The position numbers and the translations under genes were made by a program. DNA of 64,000 nt from Flavobacteriales bacterium (GTDB lineage: Bacteria; Bacteroidota; Bacteroidia; Flavobacteriales_E; Vicingaceae). The stretch lies in the NCBI GenBank assembly GCA_015075325.1, contig JABTUP010000007.1, positions 79,532 through 143,531 of the forward strand, in the 5' to 3' direction. Shown here piece after piece: positions 23,083 to 32,768 of this stretch. Position 1 is the first letter of the stretch. Each line of letters opens with the position of its first letter. The notes beneath the pieces are model-generated. The model searched no databases, was not told the origin of the DNA, and saw only the letters and a program-made list of their open reading frames with translations.

Positions 23083-24993
23083 ATGAGTAAAATAATTGGA
23101 ATAGACTTAGGAACAACCAACTCTTGTGTATCTGTAATGGAAGGAAACGAGCCAGTAGTAATTCCTAATGCTGAAGGTAAAAGAACAACTCCATCAATCG
23201 TAGCATTCTTAGAAGGTGGCGAAAGAGCAGTTGGTGACCCAGCAAAAAGACAAGCAATAACAAACCCTAAAAAAACAATTGCCTCTATCAAACGTTTTAT
23301 GGGTAACTCTTTTGATCAAGTAAGTGAAGAAATTAAGCGATCGGCTTACGAAGTAGTAAAAGGAGATAACAATACACCTAGAGTTAAAATTGATGATAGA
23401 CTTTATACTCCTCAAGAAATTTCAGCAATGGTACTTCAAAAAATGAAGAAAACTGCTGAAGACTATTTAGGACAAACTGTTACAGAAGCTGTTATTACTG
23501 TACCAGCATACTTTAATGACGCTCAACGTCAAGCAACAAAAGAAGCTGGAGAAATTGCAGGTTTAAAAGTAAAAAGAATTATTAACGAACCAACAGCAGC
23601 TGCTTTAGCTTATGGTTTAGACAAAAAAAATCAAGACCTTAAAATTATTGTGTTTGACTGTGGTGGTGGAACACACGACGTTTCAGTTCTTGAATTAGGT
23701 GATGGAGTATTTGAAGTTAAATCTACTGACGGAGATACTCACTTAGGAGGAGATGACTTTGACCAAGTAATTATCGATTGGTTAGCAGATGAATTCAAAA
23801 AAGAAGAAAATGTTGACTTGAGATTAGACGCAATGGCACTTCAACGATTAAAAGAAGCTGCCGAAAAAGCAAAAATAGAATTATCAAGTACTACTCAAAC
23901 AGAAATTAACTTGCCTTATGTTACGGTAACAGCTAGTGGACCAAAACACTTGGTTAGATCTTTAAACAGAGCACAATTCGAACAGTTGGCTGATAGTTTA
24001 ATAAAACGAACCATTGAGCCATGTAAAACAGCTCTTAAAAATGCTGGTTACTCTACTTCAGATATTAACGAAGTAATTTTAGTTGGAGGTTCTACTAGAA
24101 TACCTGCAATACAAGATGCAGTAAAAAAATTCTTTGGTAAAGAGCCAAGCAAAGGAGTTAACCCTGATGAAGTTGTTGCTATTGGAGCAGCTATTCAAGG
24201 TGGCGTGTTAACTGGTGAAGTTAAAGATGTGTTGTTGTTAGATGTTACACCTTTATCATTAGGTATTGAAACCATGGGTGGAGTAATGACTAAATTAATT
24301 GAAGCAAATACAACCATTCCAACAAAAAAATCAGAAACCTTCTCAACAGCCTCTGATAATCAACCAGCAGTAGATATTCATGTGTTGCAGGGAGAAAGAT
24401 CAATGGCAAAAGACAACAAGTCGTTAGGAAGATTTCAATTAACAGATATTCCACCAGCACCAAGAGGAGTTCCTCAAATTGAAGTAACTTTTGATATTGA
24501 TGCAAACGGAATTATGCAAATTTCTGCTAAAGATAAAGCTACAGGAAAACAACAAAGTATTCGAATTGAAGCTTCTTCAGGATTAAGTGACGATGAAATA
24601 GCTAGAATGAAACGTGAAGCTGAAGAAAATGCTGAAGCGGATAAATTAGCTAAAGAAAATGCTGATACTGTAAATCAAGCTGATGGGTTGATTTTCCAAA
24701 CAGAAAAACAATTGAAAGAGTACGGAGATAAAATTCCTGCTGATAAAAAACAACCAATTGAAGATGCTTTAGCTGAACTGAAAAAAGCTCACGAAGCTAA
24801 AGATGTTGCAGCAATGAAAGCAGGTATTGAAAAATTAAATACAGTTTTCCAAGCAGCTTCACAAGAAATGTACAATGCACAACAACAAGCTGATGCAACA
24901 AACCAAGGTGGTGGAGCAGGGCAGGGAAGTGCATCAGGTAATGATGAAGTTACTGATGTAGATTTCGAAGAAGTTTCTGATGAGAAAAAATAA
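23083..24993 (+). CDS. dnaK: Hsp70 chaperone DnaK
   Basis: A cytoplasmic ATP-dependent chaperone. It starts with [20 protein letters not shown] (phosphate loop 1), then shows [16 protein letters not shown], the second phosphate loop [14 protein letters not shown] (Phe is usual where His stands), [13 protein letters not shown], the linker [18 protein letters not shown], the substrate domain and a helical lid with a Gln/Gly-rich tail ending [15 protein letters not shown]. The length of 636 is typical. grpE and dnaJ are not adjacent, as is common in Bacteroidota. It ends at a strong terminator shared with the convergent DUF3820 gene. Confidence 0.98.
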   Translation: MSKIIGIDLGTTNSCVSVMEGNEPVVIPNAEGKRTTPSIVAFLEGGERAVGDPAKRQAITNPKKTIASIKRFMGNSFDQVSEEIKRSAYEVVKGDNNTPRVKIDDRLYTPQEISAMVLQKMKKTAEDYLGQTVTEAVITVPAYFNDAQRQATKEAGEIAGLKVKRIINEPTAAALAYGLDKKNQDLKIIVFDCGGGTHDVSVLELGDGVFEVKSTDGDTHLGGDDFDQVIIDWLADEFKKEENVDLRLDAMALQRLKEAAEKAKIELSSTTQTEINLPYVTVTASGPKHLVRSLNRAQFEQLADSLIKRTIEPCKTALKNAGYSTSDINEVILVGGSTRIPAIQDAVKKFFGKEPSKGVNPDEVVAIGAAIQGGVLTGEVKDVLLLDVTPLSLGIETMGGVMTKLIEANTTIPTKKSETFSTASDNQPAVDIHVLQGERSMAKDNKSLGRFQLTDIPPAPRGVPQIEVTFDIDANGIMQISAKDKATGKQQSIRIEASSGLSDDEIARMKREAEENAEADKLAKENADTVNQADGLIFQTEKQLKEYGDKIPADKKQPIEDALAELKKAHEAKDVAAMKAGIEKLNTVFQAASQEMYNAQQQADATNQGGGAGQGSASGNDEVTDVDFEEVSDEKK

Positions 24994-25010
24994 TCGAAAA
25001 TAGTTTCAAC

Positions 25011-25039
25011 AAAAAAGCCGAGTTTATCTCGGCTTTTTT
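25011..25039. terminator. Bidirectional terminator between dnaK and the DUF3820 gene
   Basis: AAAAAAGCCGAG and CTCGGCTTTTTT pair around a TTTAT loop. The A- and T-runs on both sides make it work in both directions. It contains the last codons and stop of the DUF3820 gene. Confidence 0.9.
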
Positions 25040-25275
25040 GTTGTTTTAATTTTCTCCTTTAAAGGAATTAATAATTCTTCCAATCCATTTATTCTTATTT
25101 CCATCATCGTTTCAAGTAAAATTCCCAATTTCCCTTTTGGAAAACCTTTTTGTTTAAACCAAACCAAATAAAACTCTGGTAAATTACAAATAAGCCAACC
25201 TTTGTATTTTCCAAATGGCATTTGAGTAGTAATCAACTCAAGCAATATTTTGGGGTCGCCAGATAAATTATTCAT
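25024..25275 (-). CDS. DUF3820 family protein
   Basis: An 83-residue cytoplasmic protein with the family core MPFGKYKGWLICNLPEFYLV and the following WFKQKGFPKGKLG, then a helical INGLEELL segment and a basic tail. DUF3820 proteins are small and conserved across Bacteroidota and Proteobacteria; one has been described as quorum-sensing-related, but no biochemical role is established that I can cite. The last five codons and the stop lie within the dnaK terminator hairpin. Confidence 0.9.
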   Translation of the reverse strand: MNNLSGDPKILLELITTQMPFGKYKGWLICNLPEFYLVWFKQKGFPKGKLGILLETMMEIRINGLEELLIPLKEKIKTTKKPR

Positions 25276-25290
25276 GTTGTAAATATCATA

Positions 25291-25320
25291 AAAAAAAGAG
25301 CCGCAATATTGCGACTCTTT
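25291..25320 (-). terminator. Terminator of the M4 protease gene
   Basis: On the minus strand AAAGAGTCGCAA and TTGCGGCTCTTT pair around a TA-centred loop with one mismatch and run into seven T residues, 25 bases after the protease stop. Confidence 0.85.
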
Positions 25321-25344
25321 AAAACTAAAAATTAATTAAAAATA

Positions 25345-28300
25345 TTATTTTATAAACTTATTGGTAAATGAAGTTTTGTTATTGGTTATTCTAATTAAAT
25401 AAACCCCGTTCGAAGCATTTGATAAATCAATTGATTTTCTGTATTGATCAGAAGTAACTTGAGCTTTTTCATCAATAACCAATTGACCAACAGCATTAAA
25501 TACTGAAATGGAATAATTTCCTTTTTCAATACCATTTAACAACAATTCTAGTTGGTTGCTTGATGAATTAAAGTAAGTAACTACATTGTTTTGATTTAGA
25601 GCATCTTCAATACCAGTACACATGTTTACTAATGCAGTAACAGGTTCTCTGGTGCTTTTGCAGTCAACTCCTTTTACATCCCAATCGTAAAAATAATAGT
25701 AATACGATAATCCTGCACTACTATTTTTTACTGAACCAATACCGTTTAAAGTATAAGGGTAAGAAACACCTGCATTATTTCGGTATAAATCCTTAACAGT
25801 AGAGGCATCAGCTAAAACCAATCGATAATCTTCACCAGGAGGAATATTGAAATAAAGATTTGCTGTTCTAGTACCAGCTGTTATGTGGGCATTTCTAGTT
25901 TCCAACACAGTACCGAAACTATTTTGAAGTTGAATTGTTCGATATCCAGTAGTGTTGGCATAAACGGTTACTGATTGTAAAAACATGGGTTGGTAAACAT
26001 CAAATACCAAGTAATGTTCATTGTTTAAGTAACCACCGCCACCTGAATTATCAGGTTTACCTAAGTTTTGTATTGTTGCAGCAATAAAATCTTCAACATA
26101 ATAAGTTGTTGTACTTGTTAAAACTGGCGTGGTAAAATTGGTTCCTGAATACAATGAGCTACCTCCGGTTGCATTTGCATACCATCTTAAAACGCCAACA
26201 CCAGTAGCAGATAAGTTAGCAACATTATTGGTGCAAATACTATCACCTAAAACAGCTGGAGCTTCGGGCATGTTTACATAAATAAAGTTGGTTTTTGTTT
26301 GAGAATCAGAACCAATAATATTTGATGCTGTAAGTTGAACGGTATATGTTCCAGGTTGTGAATAAGTATGGTTTGGATTTTGGTCAGTAGACGTATTTCC
26401 ATCACCAAAATTCCAGCTCCATGATGAAGCACCGTTAATAGATAAATCAGTAAACTTAACTACTCCAGTGCAGGTTGTATCCATATCAACAGCGAAGTCA
26501 ACCACTGGTGCTAAAGTTGGTAGTTCACAAGTCCAGTCAATTTGAAAACCAGATTCCTCTAAACCAGGGTCTGATAAAAACAAAATGGTTATTGAACCAC
26601 CTGAAGATGAAATGGTTGAAGGAGGAAGGTTGTTGTTGCAATAAGTTCCAATAAGAGTTGAAGATGTTGATGGTCCATCATAAATTTTTAAATTATCGTA
26701 GTTACAAATCGTTCCACCTTGGTCACCAGATTCAACATCAAAAAATGTAAAGTTTAAATTAACTTTTCCTGCACCAGTAGGAGCAATAGTTACCTGAGCT
26801 GTTTGATTTGCACCATAAATAGAACATGGTCCTCCGCTATCATACAAAGTTCCAGAACAGCTAGTTAGTGTTGATGAACCTGAGTTAGGCATAATAGTAT
26901 TGCAGGCTAAAGTAGAGTCAATAGTAATGTATCCAACTTTAGTTTCGGTGTCAGAGCCACACGATGCTCCACCATCAATAAAAAGTTCTACCGTATAAGT
27001 TCCATAAGAAGTATAAGTATGAGAAGGATTCATTACTGAACTTGAATTTCCATCACCAAAATCCCAATCGAAAGTGCCTCCATTAACACTTGTATTATTA
27101 AAATCAACTGTAAAAGGAACAGAACATGAAGTTGTAATACAAGATTCGAAATCGCTTACAGCAAATGGTTGATAAGCAGAACCAACACCTACAGCATACC
27201 ACGCATTGGTTACCGATTCCACTTCAGGGGTACATGCACCAAATAAATCAGCTGCTGATTGAATTGCATAAAAGCGAGCATCAACATAACCAGAACTTGT
27301 GGTTAAGTAAACAGTTAAATTTCTAAATGCAATTTCACCAGCTTTATCTAAACCTAAACCAGAAACATTATACGAATCACCATTGTCATTTGTGCCAGTA
27401 CCACCTATTGTTAATAAATAATACCAAAAATTTTGCACTCCGCTGTTGGTATGAACACCACCGTTGTCGCCACCGCCAAGAGCAGCCCAATTTGTTCCAA
27501 AATAGGTGTCGGGGTCGCCATTTGCATTTGGGTTAGACATGTTTCGAATAGTAAAACCTAAATCTTCACCCATTAACCAGTTAGCATTGCCTGGGCGACT
27601 AATAAACTCAACTGAAACTCCAAAAATATCACTAAATGATTCGTTTAAAGCACCCGATTCATCTTGGTAAACTAAATCGGCAGTAAATGTTGTTAAACCG
27701 TGAGTTATTTCATGTCCAGCAATATCTAAAGCAGTAAAAGGTCTGTTTCCTGAACTTCCATCTCCATAAGTCATTCGTTGTCCGTCCCAAAATGCATTTC
27801 CATAATTAACATCGTAATGTACGTAACTGTCTAATCTAAAACCTGCTCCATCAATACTGTTTCTTCCGTGTTTGTTTAAAAAATAGTCGTAAGTCATTTC
27901 AGAGCCCCAATGTGCATCGGTAGCATATTTATCAACTCCAGCTAAATTCCAACTGCTAGAACTGTTGGTAAAATTAGTGTTGGTATAATTAGTAGTATTG
28001 TTACAATTAAAGGTTCTAATACCATTTCCACGTCCTGTTTCTTGTAAATTATAAACACCTCCACCAGCATTGTTAGATGTCATGGTTTGAGTTCCGCTAT
28101 AACCGGTTACTGCAGAACCAACTTCATCAACATGATGTATTTTATTTTCTGACCAAATAATTTCGCCATTAGCAGCATCTACATATACTTCTTGTCGAGA
28201 CAAGGGCTCTTGAGCGTATATATTAAATACAAAAGCTAATTTTAATTCATTAGAAGGTTTTCCATTTTTATTGATGTAAATTAATTTGCCAGTAGGGTAG

Positions 28301-28839
28301 TAAGTAGCATTGGCATTGTTTTGTTCCCATTTTAAATGATTTTCTTCAGCTGCAATTTCCCATTTGTATTTGGTTGCACCAACAAAATCTAATGCTTTTG
28401 ATAAAGCTTTTGATTCAGAAATATTTACCGAATTACTGTTGATGTTTTGACTAAACAATTCGCCATTCATTGAAATCACCATTCCATTTTTAACATGGGC
28501 AATGTACATTCCTAATTTCACAGGAATGTTATTGATGATTTGTTGGTAGCGATAATGTGTAAAACCTAAACGGTCGGTTTCAGTACTTAGTAGAGTTAAT
28601 CCAAATTTTACATCGGAGTTGTAGTAACTAGCTAACCAATTTTCTATTTTATTCAATGGTAATTCGTTACCCGATTTAAATTTAACATAATTTGGTATGT
28701 TAGTAAAATCTTTGTAGCGAACTACTTCGCTTCCAGGTATTTTTTCATCGGCTTTTTTACCATAAAGCTCATGAGTAGCCGAATTTGCTGAAAACACTAC
28801 TAAGCAAAATGCAGTTATTGTAATTAGTTTTTTAATCAT
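25345..28839 (-). CDS. Secreted M4 metalloprotease with PKD, CUB and T9SS sorting domains
   Basis: A 1164-residue exported zinc protease. Order: signal peptide; FTP/PepSY propeptide (about 40-235); thermolysin-type catalytic domain with zinc ligands H376-E377-x-x-H380 (HEITH) and E400 (GALNES), which is the exact M4 spacing; a PKD domain (FDWDFGDGNSS); a CUB-like domain (IYDGPSTSSTLIGTYC); a second PKD (WSWNFGDGNTSTDQNP); an Ig-like segment with a CTNNVANLSA start; and a C-terminal type A T9SS sorting domain (SISVFNAVGQLV ... NGVYLIRITNN ... KFIK). It should be secreted or surface-attached by the type IX system and degrade extracellular protein. It has its own terminator; the gene on its other side is divergent. 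Confidence 0.95.
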   Translation of the reverse strand: MIKKLITITAFCLVVFSANSATHELYGKKADEKIPGSEVVRYKDFTNIPNYVKFKSGNELPLNKIENWLASYYNSDVKFGLTLLSTETDRLGFTHYRYQQIINNIPVKLGMYIAHVKNGMVISMNGELFSQNINSNSVNISESKALSKALDFVGATKYKWEIAAEENHLKWEQNNANATYYPTGKLIYINKNGKPSNELKLAFVFNIYAQEPLSRQEVYVDAANGEIIWSENKIHHVDEVGSAVTGYSGTQTMTSNNAGGGVYNLQETGRGNGIRTFNCNNTTNYTNTNFTNSSSSWNLAGVDKYATDAHWGSEMTYDYFLNKHGRNSIDGAGFRLDSYVHYDVNYGNAFWDGQRMTYGDGSSGNRPFTALDIAGHEITHGLTTFTADLVYQDESGALNESFSDIFGVSVEFISRPGNANWLMGEDLGFTIRNMSNPNANGDPDTYFGTNWAALGGGDNGGVHTNSGVQNFWYYLLTIGGTGTNDNGDSYNVSGLGLDKAGEIAFRNLTVYLTTSSGYVDARFYAIQSAADLFGACTPEVESVTNAWYAVGVGSAYQPFAVSDFESCITTSCSVPFTVDFNNTSVNGGTFDWDFGDGNSSSVMNPSHTYTSYGTYTVELFIDGGASCGSDTETKVGYITIDSTLACNTIMPNSGSSTLTSCSGTLYDSGGPCSIYGANQTAQVTIAPTGAGKVNLNFTFFDVESGDQGGTICNYDNLKIYDGPSTSSTLIGTYCNNNLPPSTISSSGGSITILFLSDPGLEESGFQIDWTCELPTLAPVVDFAVDMDTTCTGVVKFTDLSINGASSWSWNFGDGNTSTDQNPNHTYSQPGTYTVQLTASNIIGSDSQTKTNFIYVNMPEAPAVLGDSICTNNVANLSATGVGVLRWYANATGGSSLYSGTNFTTPVLTSTTTYYVEDFIAATIQNLGKPDNSGGGGYLNNEHYLVFDVYQPMFLQSVTVYANTTGYRTIQLQNSFGTVLETRNAHITAGTRTANLYFNIPPGEDYRLVLADASTVKDLYRNNAGVSYPYTLNGIGSVKNSSAGLSYYYYFYDWDVKGVDCKSTREPVTALVNMCTGIEDALNQNNVVTYFNSSSNQLELLLNGIEKGNYSISVFNAVGQLVIDEKAQVTSDQYRKSIDLSNASNGVYLIRITNNKTSFTNKFIK

Positions 28840-28991
28840 TTTTTTTGAATGTTTAGTTAGTTTCTAAAGCCTAAAAGTAAGTTTTAAACTTAATAAATTA
28901 GTGCTCGAAAATTTATATTATTGGAAAGTAAAACTAATTCAATTGTTAATAAATGATGTTTTTAAAATAACTGATGTTAAATTTATATGAG

Positions 28992-28999
28992 TAGATTTG
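28992..28999 (+). promoter_or_regulatory. -7 promoter box of the adhesin-like gene
   Basis: TAGATTTG matches TAnnTTTG and lies 28 bases before the ATG at 29027. It argues against the earlier in-frame TTG at 28997 as the start. Confidence 0.6.
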
Positions 29000-29026
29000 T
29001 TGATTATTAATTTAAAATTAAAGATT

Positions 29027-30730
29027 ATGAAAAAAAATTACATTTTTATGGCTTTGATTACATTGAGTAGTTTAACATTTGCTCAATCCTCATCAAAGAA
29101 AGTGATAGCAAGCGACCTATCATCAGTGCCAGTTGCTAAAGGAATTAGCATTATAAACAATTCATCAACAGCAAAAGCAATAGTTGATTCTTTACATTAT
29201 GATGGTAATGATTTTACAAATGCTATTGGAACGAATTCTGCGAATACTTTTGAAGCACACGCTTTTTTCTCGGCATCTCAACTTGCTGGACACAACGCTA
29301 ATGGAAACACAATATCTTCTGTTAAAGTTTTTATAAATGGTGCAGCTGATGTTTCTTCAACGCAATTAAAGTTTTATTCAGACCAATCAACAGTAGTTTA
29401 TAGTCAGTCTTTTATTCCAGTAGATGGATGGAATGATGTGGTTTTAACAACTCCTTTTGCAATTCCAACAACGGACTTGTATATTGGTTATGAGTGTGTT
29501 GCAGATACAGGTTATCCTTTAGGTTGTGATGCTGGACCTACCAATCCAAATGGAGATTGGGTTGTTTTTGGTGGAACATGGTACCATTTACCTGCTTTAT
29601 CAGCTTCTTTAACTTATAACTGGCACATTAGAGCAATGGTTGATGGAACACCTCTATCTACCCCACTTGCTGCTTGTACACCACTTTCATGGAACGCAGG
29701 TTCAGTTGAGGTTTCTCAAAGTGCAACATCGGGTACTTTTACATTGACAAATACAGGTGGAGGTACGTTAACAGCTTCTTCAATTACGGGAATTAGTGCT
29801 CCTTTTACTACTAACTTTGTTCCTGGCTCAATTAATTTAGGAGCTGGTCAATCAGCTACTTTTACTTTTAGTTTTGATCCAACTGTTGCTGGACCTGTAA
29901 GTCAAACAGCTGTAATTAATACAAATGGTGGAAACATTTCTATTTCTTTAAATGGAACTGGAATTATATGTAATACTGTTACCTCATTCCCTTTTTCAGA
30001 AGGTTTTGAAGGAACTACTTTTGCACCAGATTGTTGGACTTTAAATGATGTTGATGGTGATACTTATAACTGGAGAATAAGTACTGTTACTCCACATTCA
30101 GGTTTAAATTCAGCAGCTTCAGATTCATATATTAATAGTGTTGGTGCTTTAACACCTGATAACTATTTAATAACTCCTCAGTTTGGTATTAGTGCAAGTA
30201 ATTTAGAGTTGACCTATTGGGTGGCAACACAAGACCCTTCTTGGCCATCAGAGAAATACTCAGTAATGGTTTCTACAACAGGTAAAAATCCTGCTGATTT
30301 TACAGCTGTATTTACTGAAACTTTAATTGCTGCAACTTCTACATGGGTTCAAAGAACAGTTCCATTATCGTCGTATAATGGTGAAAATATCTATATTGCT
30401 TTCAGACATTGGGGATCAACAGACTTTTTTAATTTTAAAATTGATGATATTTTGATTGATTTCACAACTGGTATAAATACTGTAAATGAAGATGCCAATA
30501 TTGGAGTATTCCCAAATCCATCAACTGGGTTAATTAATGTATTGATGCCAAAAAATACAACTAATTTTAATGTTGCTGTATTTAATGTTGTTGGAGAAGA
30601 AGTTTCTTCAATGAATGTAAGTTCAAATAAAACTGTAGTTGATTTAACTAATCAATCAAATGGTATTTATTTTGTAAAAGTAACTTCAAATGGAGAGGTA
30701 ACTACTAAAAAAGTTCTTTTATCTAAATAA
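29027..30730 (+). CDS. T9SS-exported protein with choice-of-anchor domains
   Basis: A secreted protein of 567 residues from the ATG at 29027 (MKKNYIFMALITLSSLTFAQ signal peptide). An N-terminal beta-sandwich of unknown family is followed by a choice-of-anchor D (HYDIN-like) segment (GTFTLTNTGGGTLTASSI ... ATFTFSFDPTVAG), a choice-of-anchor J/cleaved-adhesin domain (PFSEGFEGTTFAPDCW ... FKIDDILI) and a type A T9SS tail (IGVFPNPSTGLINV ... NGIYFVKVTSNG ... KKVLLSK). It shares the sorting signal with the divergent protease. A surface adhesin or matrix role is inference. Confidence 0.9.
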   Translation: MKKNYIFMALITLSSLTFAQSSSKKVIASDLSSVPVAKGISIINNSSTAKAIVDSLHYDGNDFTNAIGTNSANTFEAHAFFSASQLAGHNANGNTISSVKVFINGAADVSSTQLKFYSDQSTVVYSQSFIPVDGWNDVVLTTPFAIPTTDLYIGYECVADTGYPLGCDAGPTNPNGDWVVFGGTWYHLPALSASLTYNWHIRAMVDGTPLSTPLAACTPLSWNAGSVEVSQSATSGTFTLTNTGGGTLTASSITGISAPFTTNFVPGSINLGAGQSATFTFSFDPTVAGPVSQTAVINTNGGNISISLNGTGIICNTVTSFPFSEGFEGTTFAPDCWTLNDVDGDTYNWRISTVTPHSGLNSAASDSYINSVGALTPDNYLITPQFGISASNLELTYWVATQDPSWPSEKYSVMVSTTGKNPADFTAVFTETLIAATSTWVQRTVPLSSYNGENIYIAFRHWGSTDFFNFKIDDILIDFTTGINTVNEDANIGVFPNPSTGLINVLMPKNTTNFNVAVFNVVGEEVSSMNVSSNKTVVDLTNQSNGIYFVKVTSNGEVTTKKVLLSK

Positions 30731-30751
30731 TAAATTTGTATTTTTTAAATT

Positions 30752-30785
30752 AAGAGTCTCGAATTTTTCGAGACTCTTTTTTTAT
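30752..30785 (+). terminator. Rho-independent terminator
   Basis: AAGAGTCTCGAA and TTCGAGACTCTT pair around a TT-rich loop, followed by a T-run, about 20 bases after the stop of the exported protein gene. Confidence 0.92.
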
Positions 30786-30795
30786 ATATTAACCT

Positions 30796-30803
30796 TATCT
30801 TTG
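30796..30803 (+). promoter_or_regulatory. -7 promoter box of mqnE
   Basis: TATCTTTG, a perfect TAnnTTTG match, 24 bases before the ATG at 30827. Confidence 0.65.
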
Positions 30804-30826
30804 TAAAAAAAAATATTTTGATAGCA

Positions 30827-31972
30827 ATGCAAGTAACTTCTTTATTAAAACAAACCATTAAAAACGAACAATTACTCAACTTATCACAAAAAGTAATTGA
30901 CGAAAAACGCCTAACTCCAGCCGAAGGTTTGTATTTATATACCCATGCTGAATTAAGCTTGTTGGCTTTATTAGCAAATTATATTAGAGAAAAACGACAT
31001 GGTAATAAAACTTATTTCAATAAAAATTTTCATATAGAGCCTACCAACATTTGTGTGTACGATTGCAAATTTTGTTCATACTCTCGAAAGTTGAGAGAAA
31101 AAGACGACTACGAAGCTTGGGAATTATCTGAAGAACAAATTTACGATGCTATAAAATCATACAACAATCAAGATATTACAGAGGTTCATATTGTAGGTGG
31201 AGTTCATCCAAAAATGGGTTTAGAATATTTTAAAAACCTTATTAAAAACATTAAGCAAATAAGACCCGATTTACATGTTAAAGCCTTTACAGCTGTTGAA
31301 CTCGAATACATGTGCAGAAAAGCCAATGTATCGTACAAAGAGGGATTACAAATTTTAAAAGATGCTGGTCAAGGTTCTTTGCCTGGTGGAGGTGCTGAAA
31401 TTTTTGATGAAACAATTAGAGAACAAATTTGTAAAGATAAATGTACTTCTGCACAATGGTTAGAAATGCACGAAGCGGCTCATGCTGTAGGAATGCCTTC
31501 TAATGCTACAATGCTTTATGGTCACCTTGAAAACTATGAGCATTTAATCGACCACATGACCCGTTTAAGAGACTTGCAAGATAAAACTGGAGGTTTTAAT
31601 GCCTTTATTCCTCTAAAATTTAGAAACAAAAACAATCAGATGTCTGAAATAGAGGAGGTTAGTATTATTGAGGATTTAAAAGTGTTTGCCATGAGTAGAA
31701 TTTATCTCGATAATTTTAATCACATCAAAGCCTACTGGCCAATGATTGGAAGAAAAACAACCCAATTATTACTTTCGTTTGGAGTAAATGATATTGATGG
31801 AACTGTAGATGATTCAACCAAAATATACTCAATGGCTGGTTCGGAAGAACAAAAACCTGTAATGACATCTCAACAAATGATTGATTTAATTAAACAAGTT
31901 GGCAGACAACCAATAGAAAGAGATAGTGTTTATAACGAATTAAACGATTATTCGGTACTTGAACTTAATTAA
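30827..31972 (+). CDS. mqnE: Aminofutalosine synthase (radical SAM)
   Basis: A radical SAM enzyme of the futalosine route to menaquinone. It joins 3-[(1-carboxyvinyl)oxy]benzoate to adenosine via S-adenosylmethionine. The cluster motif is in IEPTNICVYDCKFCSYSR (CxxxCxxC), followed by VHIVGGVHPK, GAGQGSLPGGGAEIF-like sequence (AGQGSLPGGGAEIF) and FIPLKFRNKNN. Its closest paralogue is MqnC; the SLPGGGAEIF and FIPLKFR blocks fit MqnE better. I start it at ATG 30827 rather than TTG 30818. No other mqn gene is nearby. The next gene begins directly at its stop codon. Confidence 0.88.
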   Translation: MQVTSLLKQTIKNEQLLNLSQKVIDEKRLTPAEGLYLYTHAELSLLALLANYIREKRHGNKTYFNKNFHIEPTNICVYDCKFCSYSRKLREKDDYEAWELSEEQIYDAIKSYNNQDITEVHIVGGVHPKMGLEYFKNLIKNIKQIRPDLHVKAFTAVELEYMCRKANVSYKEGLQILKDAGQGSLPGGGAEIFDETIREQICKDKCTSAQWLEMHEAAHAVGMPSNATMLYGHLENYEHLIDHMTRLRDLQDKTGGFNAFIPLKFRNKNNQMSEIEEVSIIEDLKVFAMSRIYLDNFNHIKAYWPMIGRKTTQLLLSFGVNDIDGTVDDSTKIYSMAGSEEQKPVMTSQQMIDLIKQVGRQPIERDSVYNELNDYSVLELN

Positions 31973-32725
31973 ATGAGAAATCCATTAATTATTACAGGAC
32001 ATAGAGGTGCTGGTGGACTTGCTCCTGAAAATACTTTAGCATCAATTCAATTAGCTCTTGATTTGGGAGTTGATAGAATTGAAATTGACGTTCAGCAAAC
32101 CAAAGATAACGTAATTATTGTGTTGCACGACAGAACTTTAAGAAGAACTACTGATGGTTTTGGTTTTGTTAAAAACATCGATTATGCCGATTTGCTAAAA
32201 TATAGTGCAGGAATAAAATTTAATAAAGTTTATGCCGACGAAAAAATTCCAACCTTGGAACAAGTTATTGATTTAATTAATGGAAGAGTTGAATTGGTGA
32301 TTGAAACCAAATACAGCTATCTTTATTACCCCAATATTGAACGCCACATACTAAACGTATTGAAAAATAAAAATGCGTTTGATTGGTGTAAAATTATTTC
32401 GTTTAACGATAGAGCGTTGTTTAGAATTCATAATTTAAATAAACAAATTAGAACAGGAAAATTGTTTGTTGGTAAATCGCCAAACCTACCATTGTCGTAC
32501 GATACAACCATAAATTTTAAACCGTTAGAACGATACCATTTTGTTGATGAAATTATTGTTCAGCACAAATACGCTTCGCAAGCTTTGATTGATAAAGTAC
32601 ATGATTTTGGTAAACAATTACACGTTTGGACAGTTAACGACCCCGAAACCATTGAAAAATTAATAAATAGGGGAGTCGACGGTATTATTTCTGATTATCC
32701 GAATTTACTTTTAAAATACAAATAG
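31973..32725 (+). CDS. Glycerophosphodiester phosphodiesterase
   Basis: A 250-residue GDPD TIM-barrel enzyme that hydrolyses glycerophosphodiesters to glycerol-3-phosphate and an alcohol. The catalytic block ITGHRGAGGLAPENTLASI, the metal-binding IEIDVQQTKD, VLHDRTLRRTTDG and the C-terminal HVWTVNDPETIEKLINRGVD with IISDYP are all present. It has no signal peptide, so it should act in the cytoplasm. It starts in the base right after the mqnE stop and is probably co-transcribed with it. Confidence 0.94.
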   Translation: MRNPLIITGHRGAGGLAPENTLASIQLALDLGVDRIEIDVQQTKDNVIIVLHDRTLRRTTDGFGFVKNIDYADLLKYSAGIKFNKVYADEKIPTLEQVIDLINGRVELVIETKYSYLYYPNIERHILNVLKNKNAFDWCKIISFNDRALFRIHNLNKQIRTGKLFVGKSPNLPLSYDTTINFKPLERYHFVDEIIVQHKYASQALIDKVHDFGKQLHVWTVNDPETIEKLINRGVDGIISDYPNLLLKYK

Positions 32726-32732
32726 GAAACCT

Positions 32733-32740
32733 TACATTTG
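32733..32740 (+). promoter_or_regulatory. -7 promoter box of the YceI gene
   Basis: TACATTTG, a perfect TAnnTTTG match, 29 bases before the ATG at 32769. Confidence 0.6.
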
Positions 32741-32768
32741 CAAAAACATTTTATAAAACATAAAAATC

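Noticed and set aside
28997..29026. TTG start ten codons upstream for the adhesin-like protein
   Set aside because: It overlaps the promoter box at 28992-28999, and the ATG at 29027 gives a normal signal peptide.
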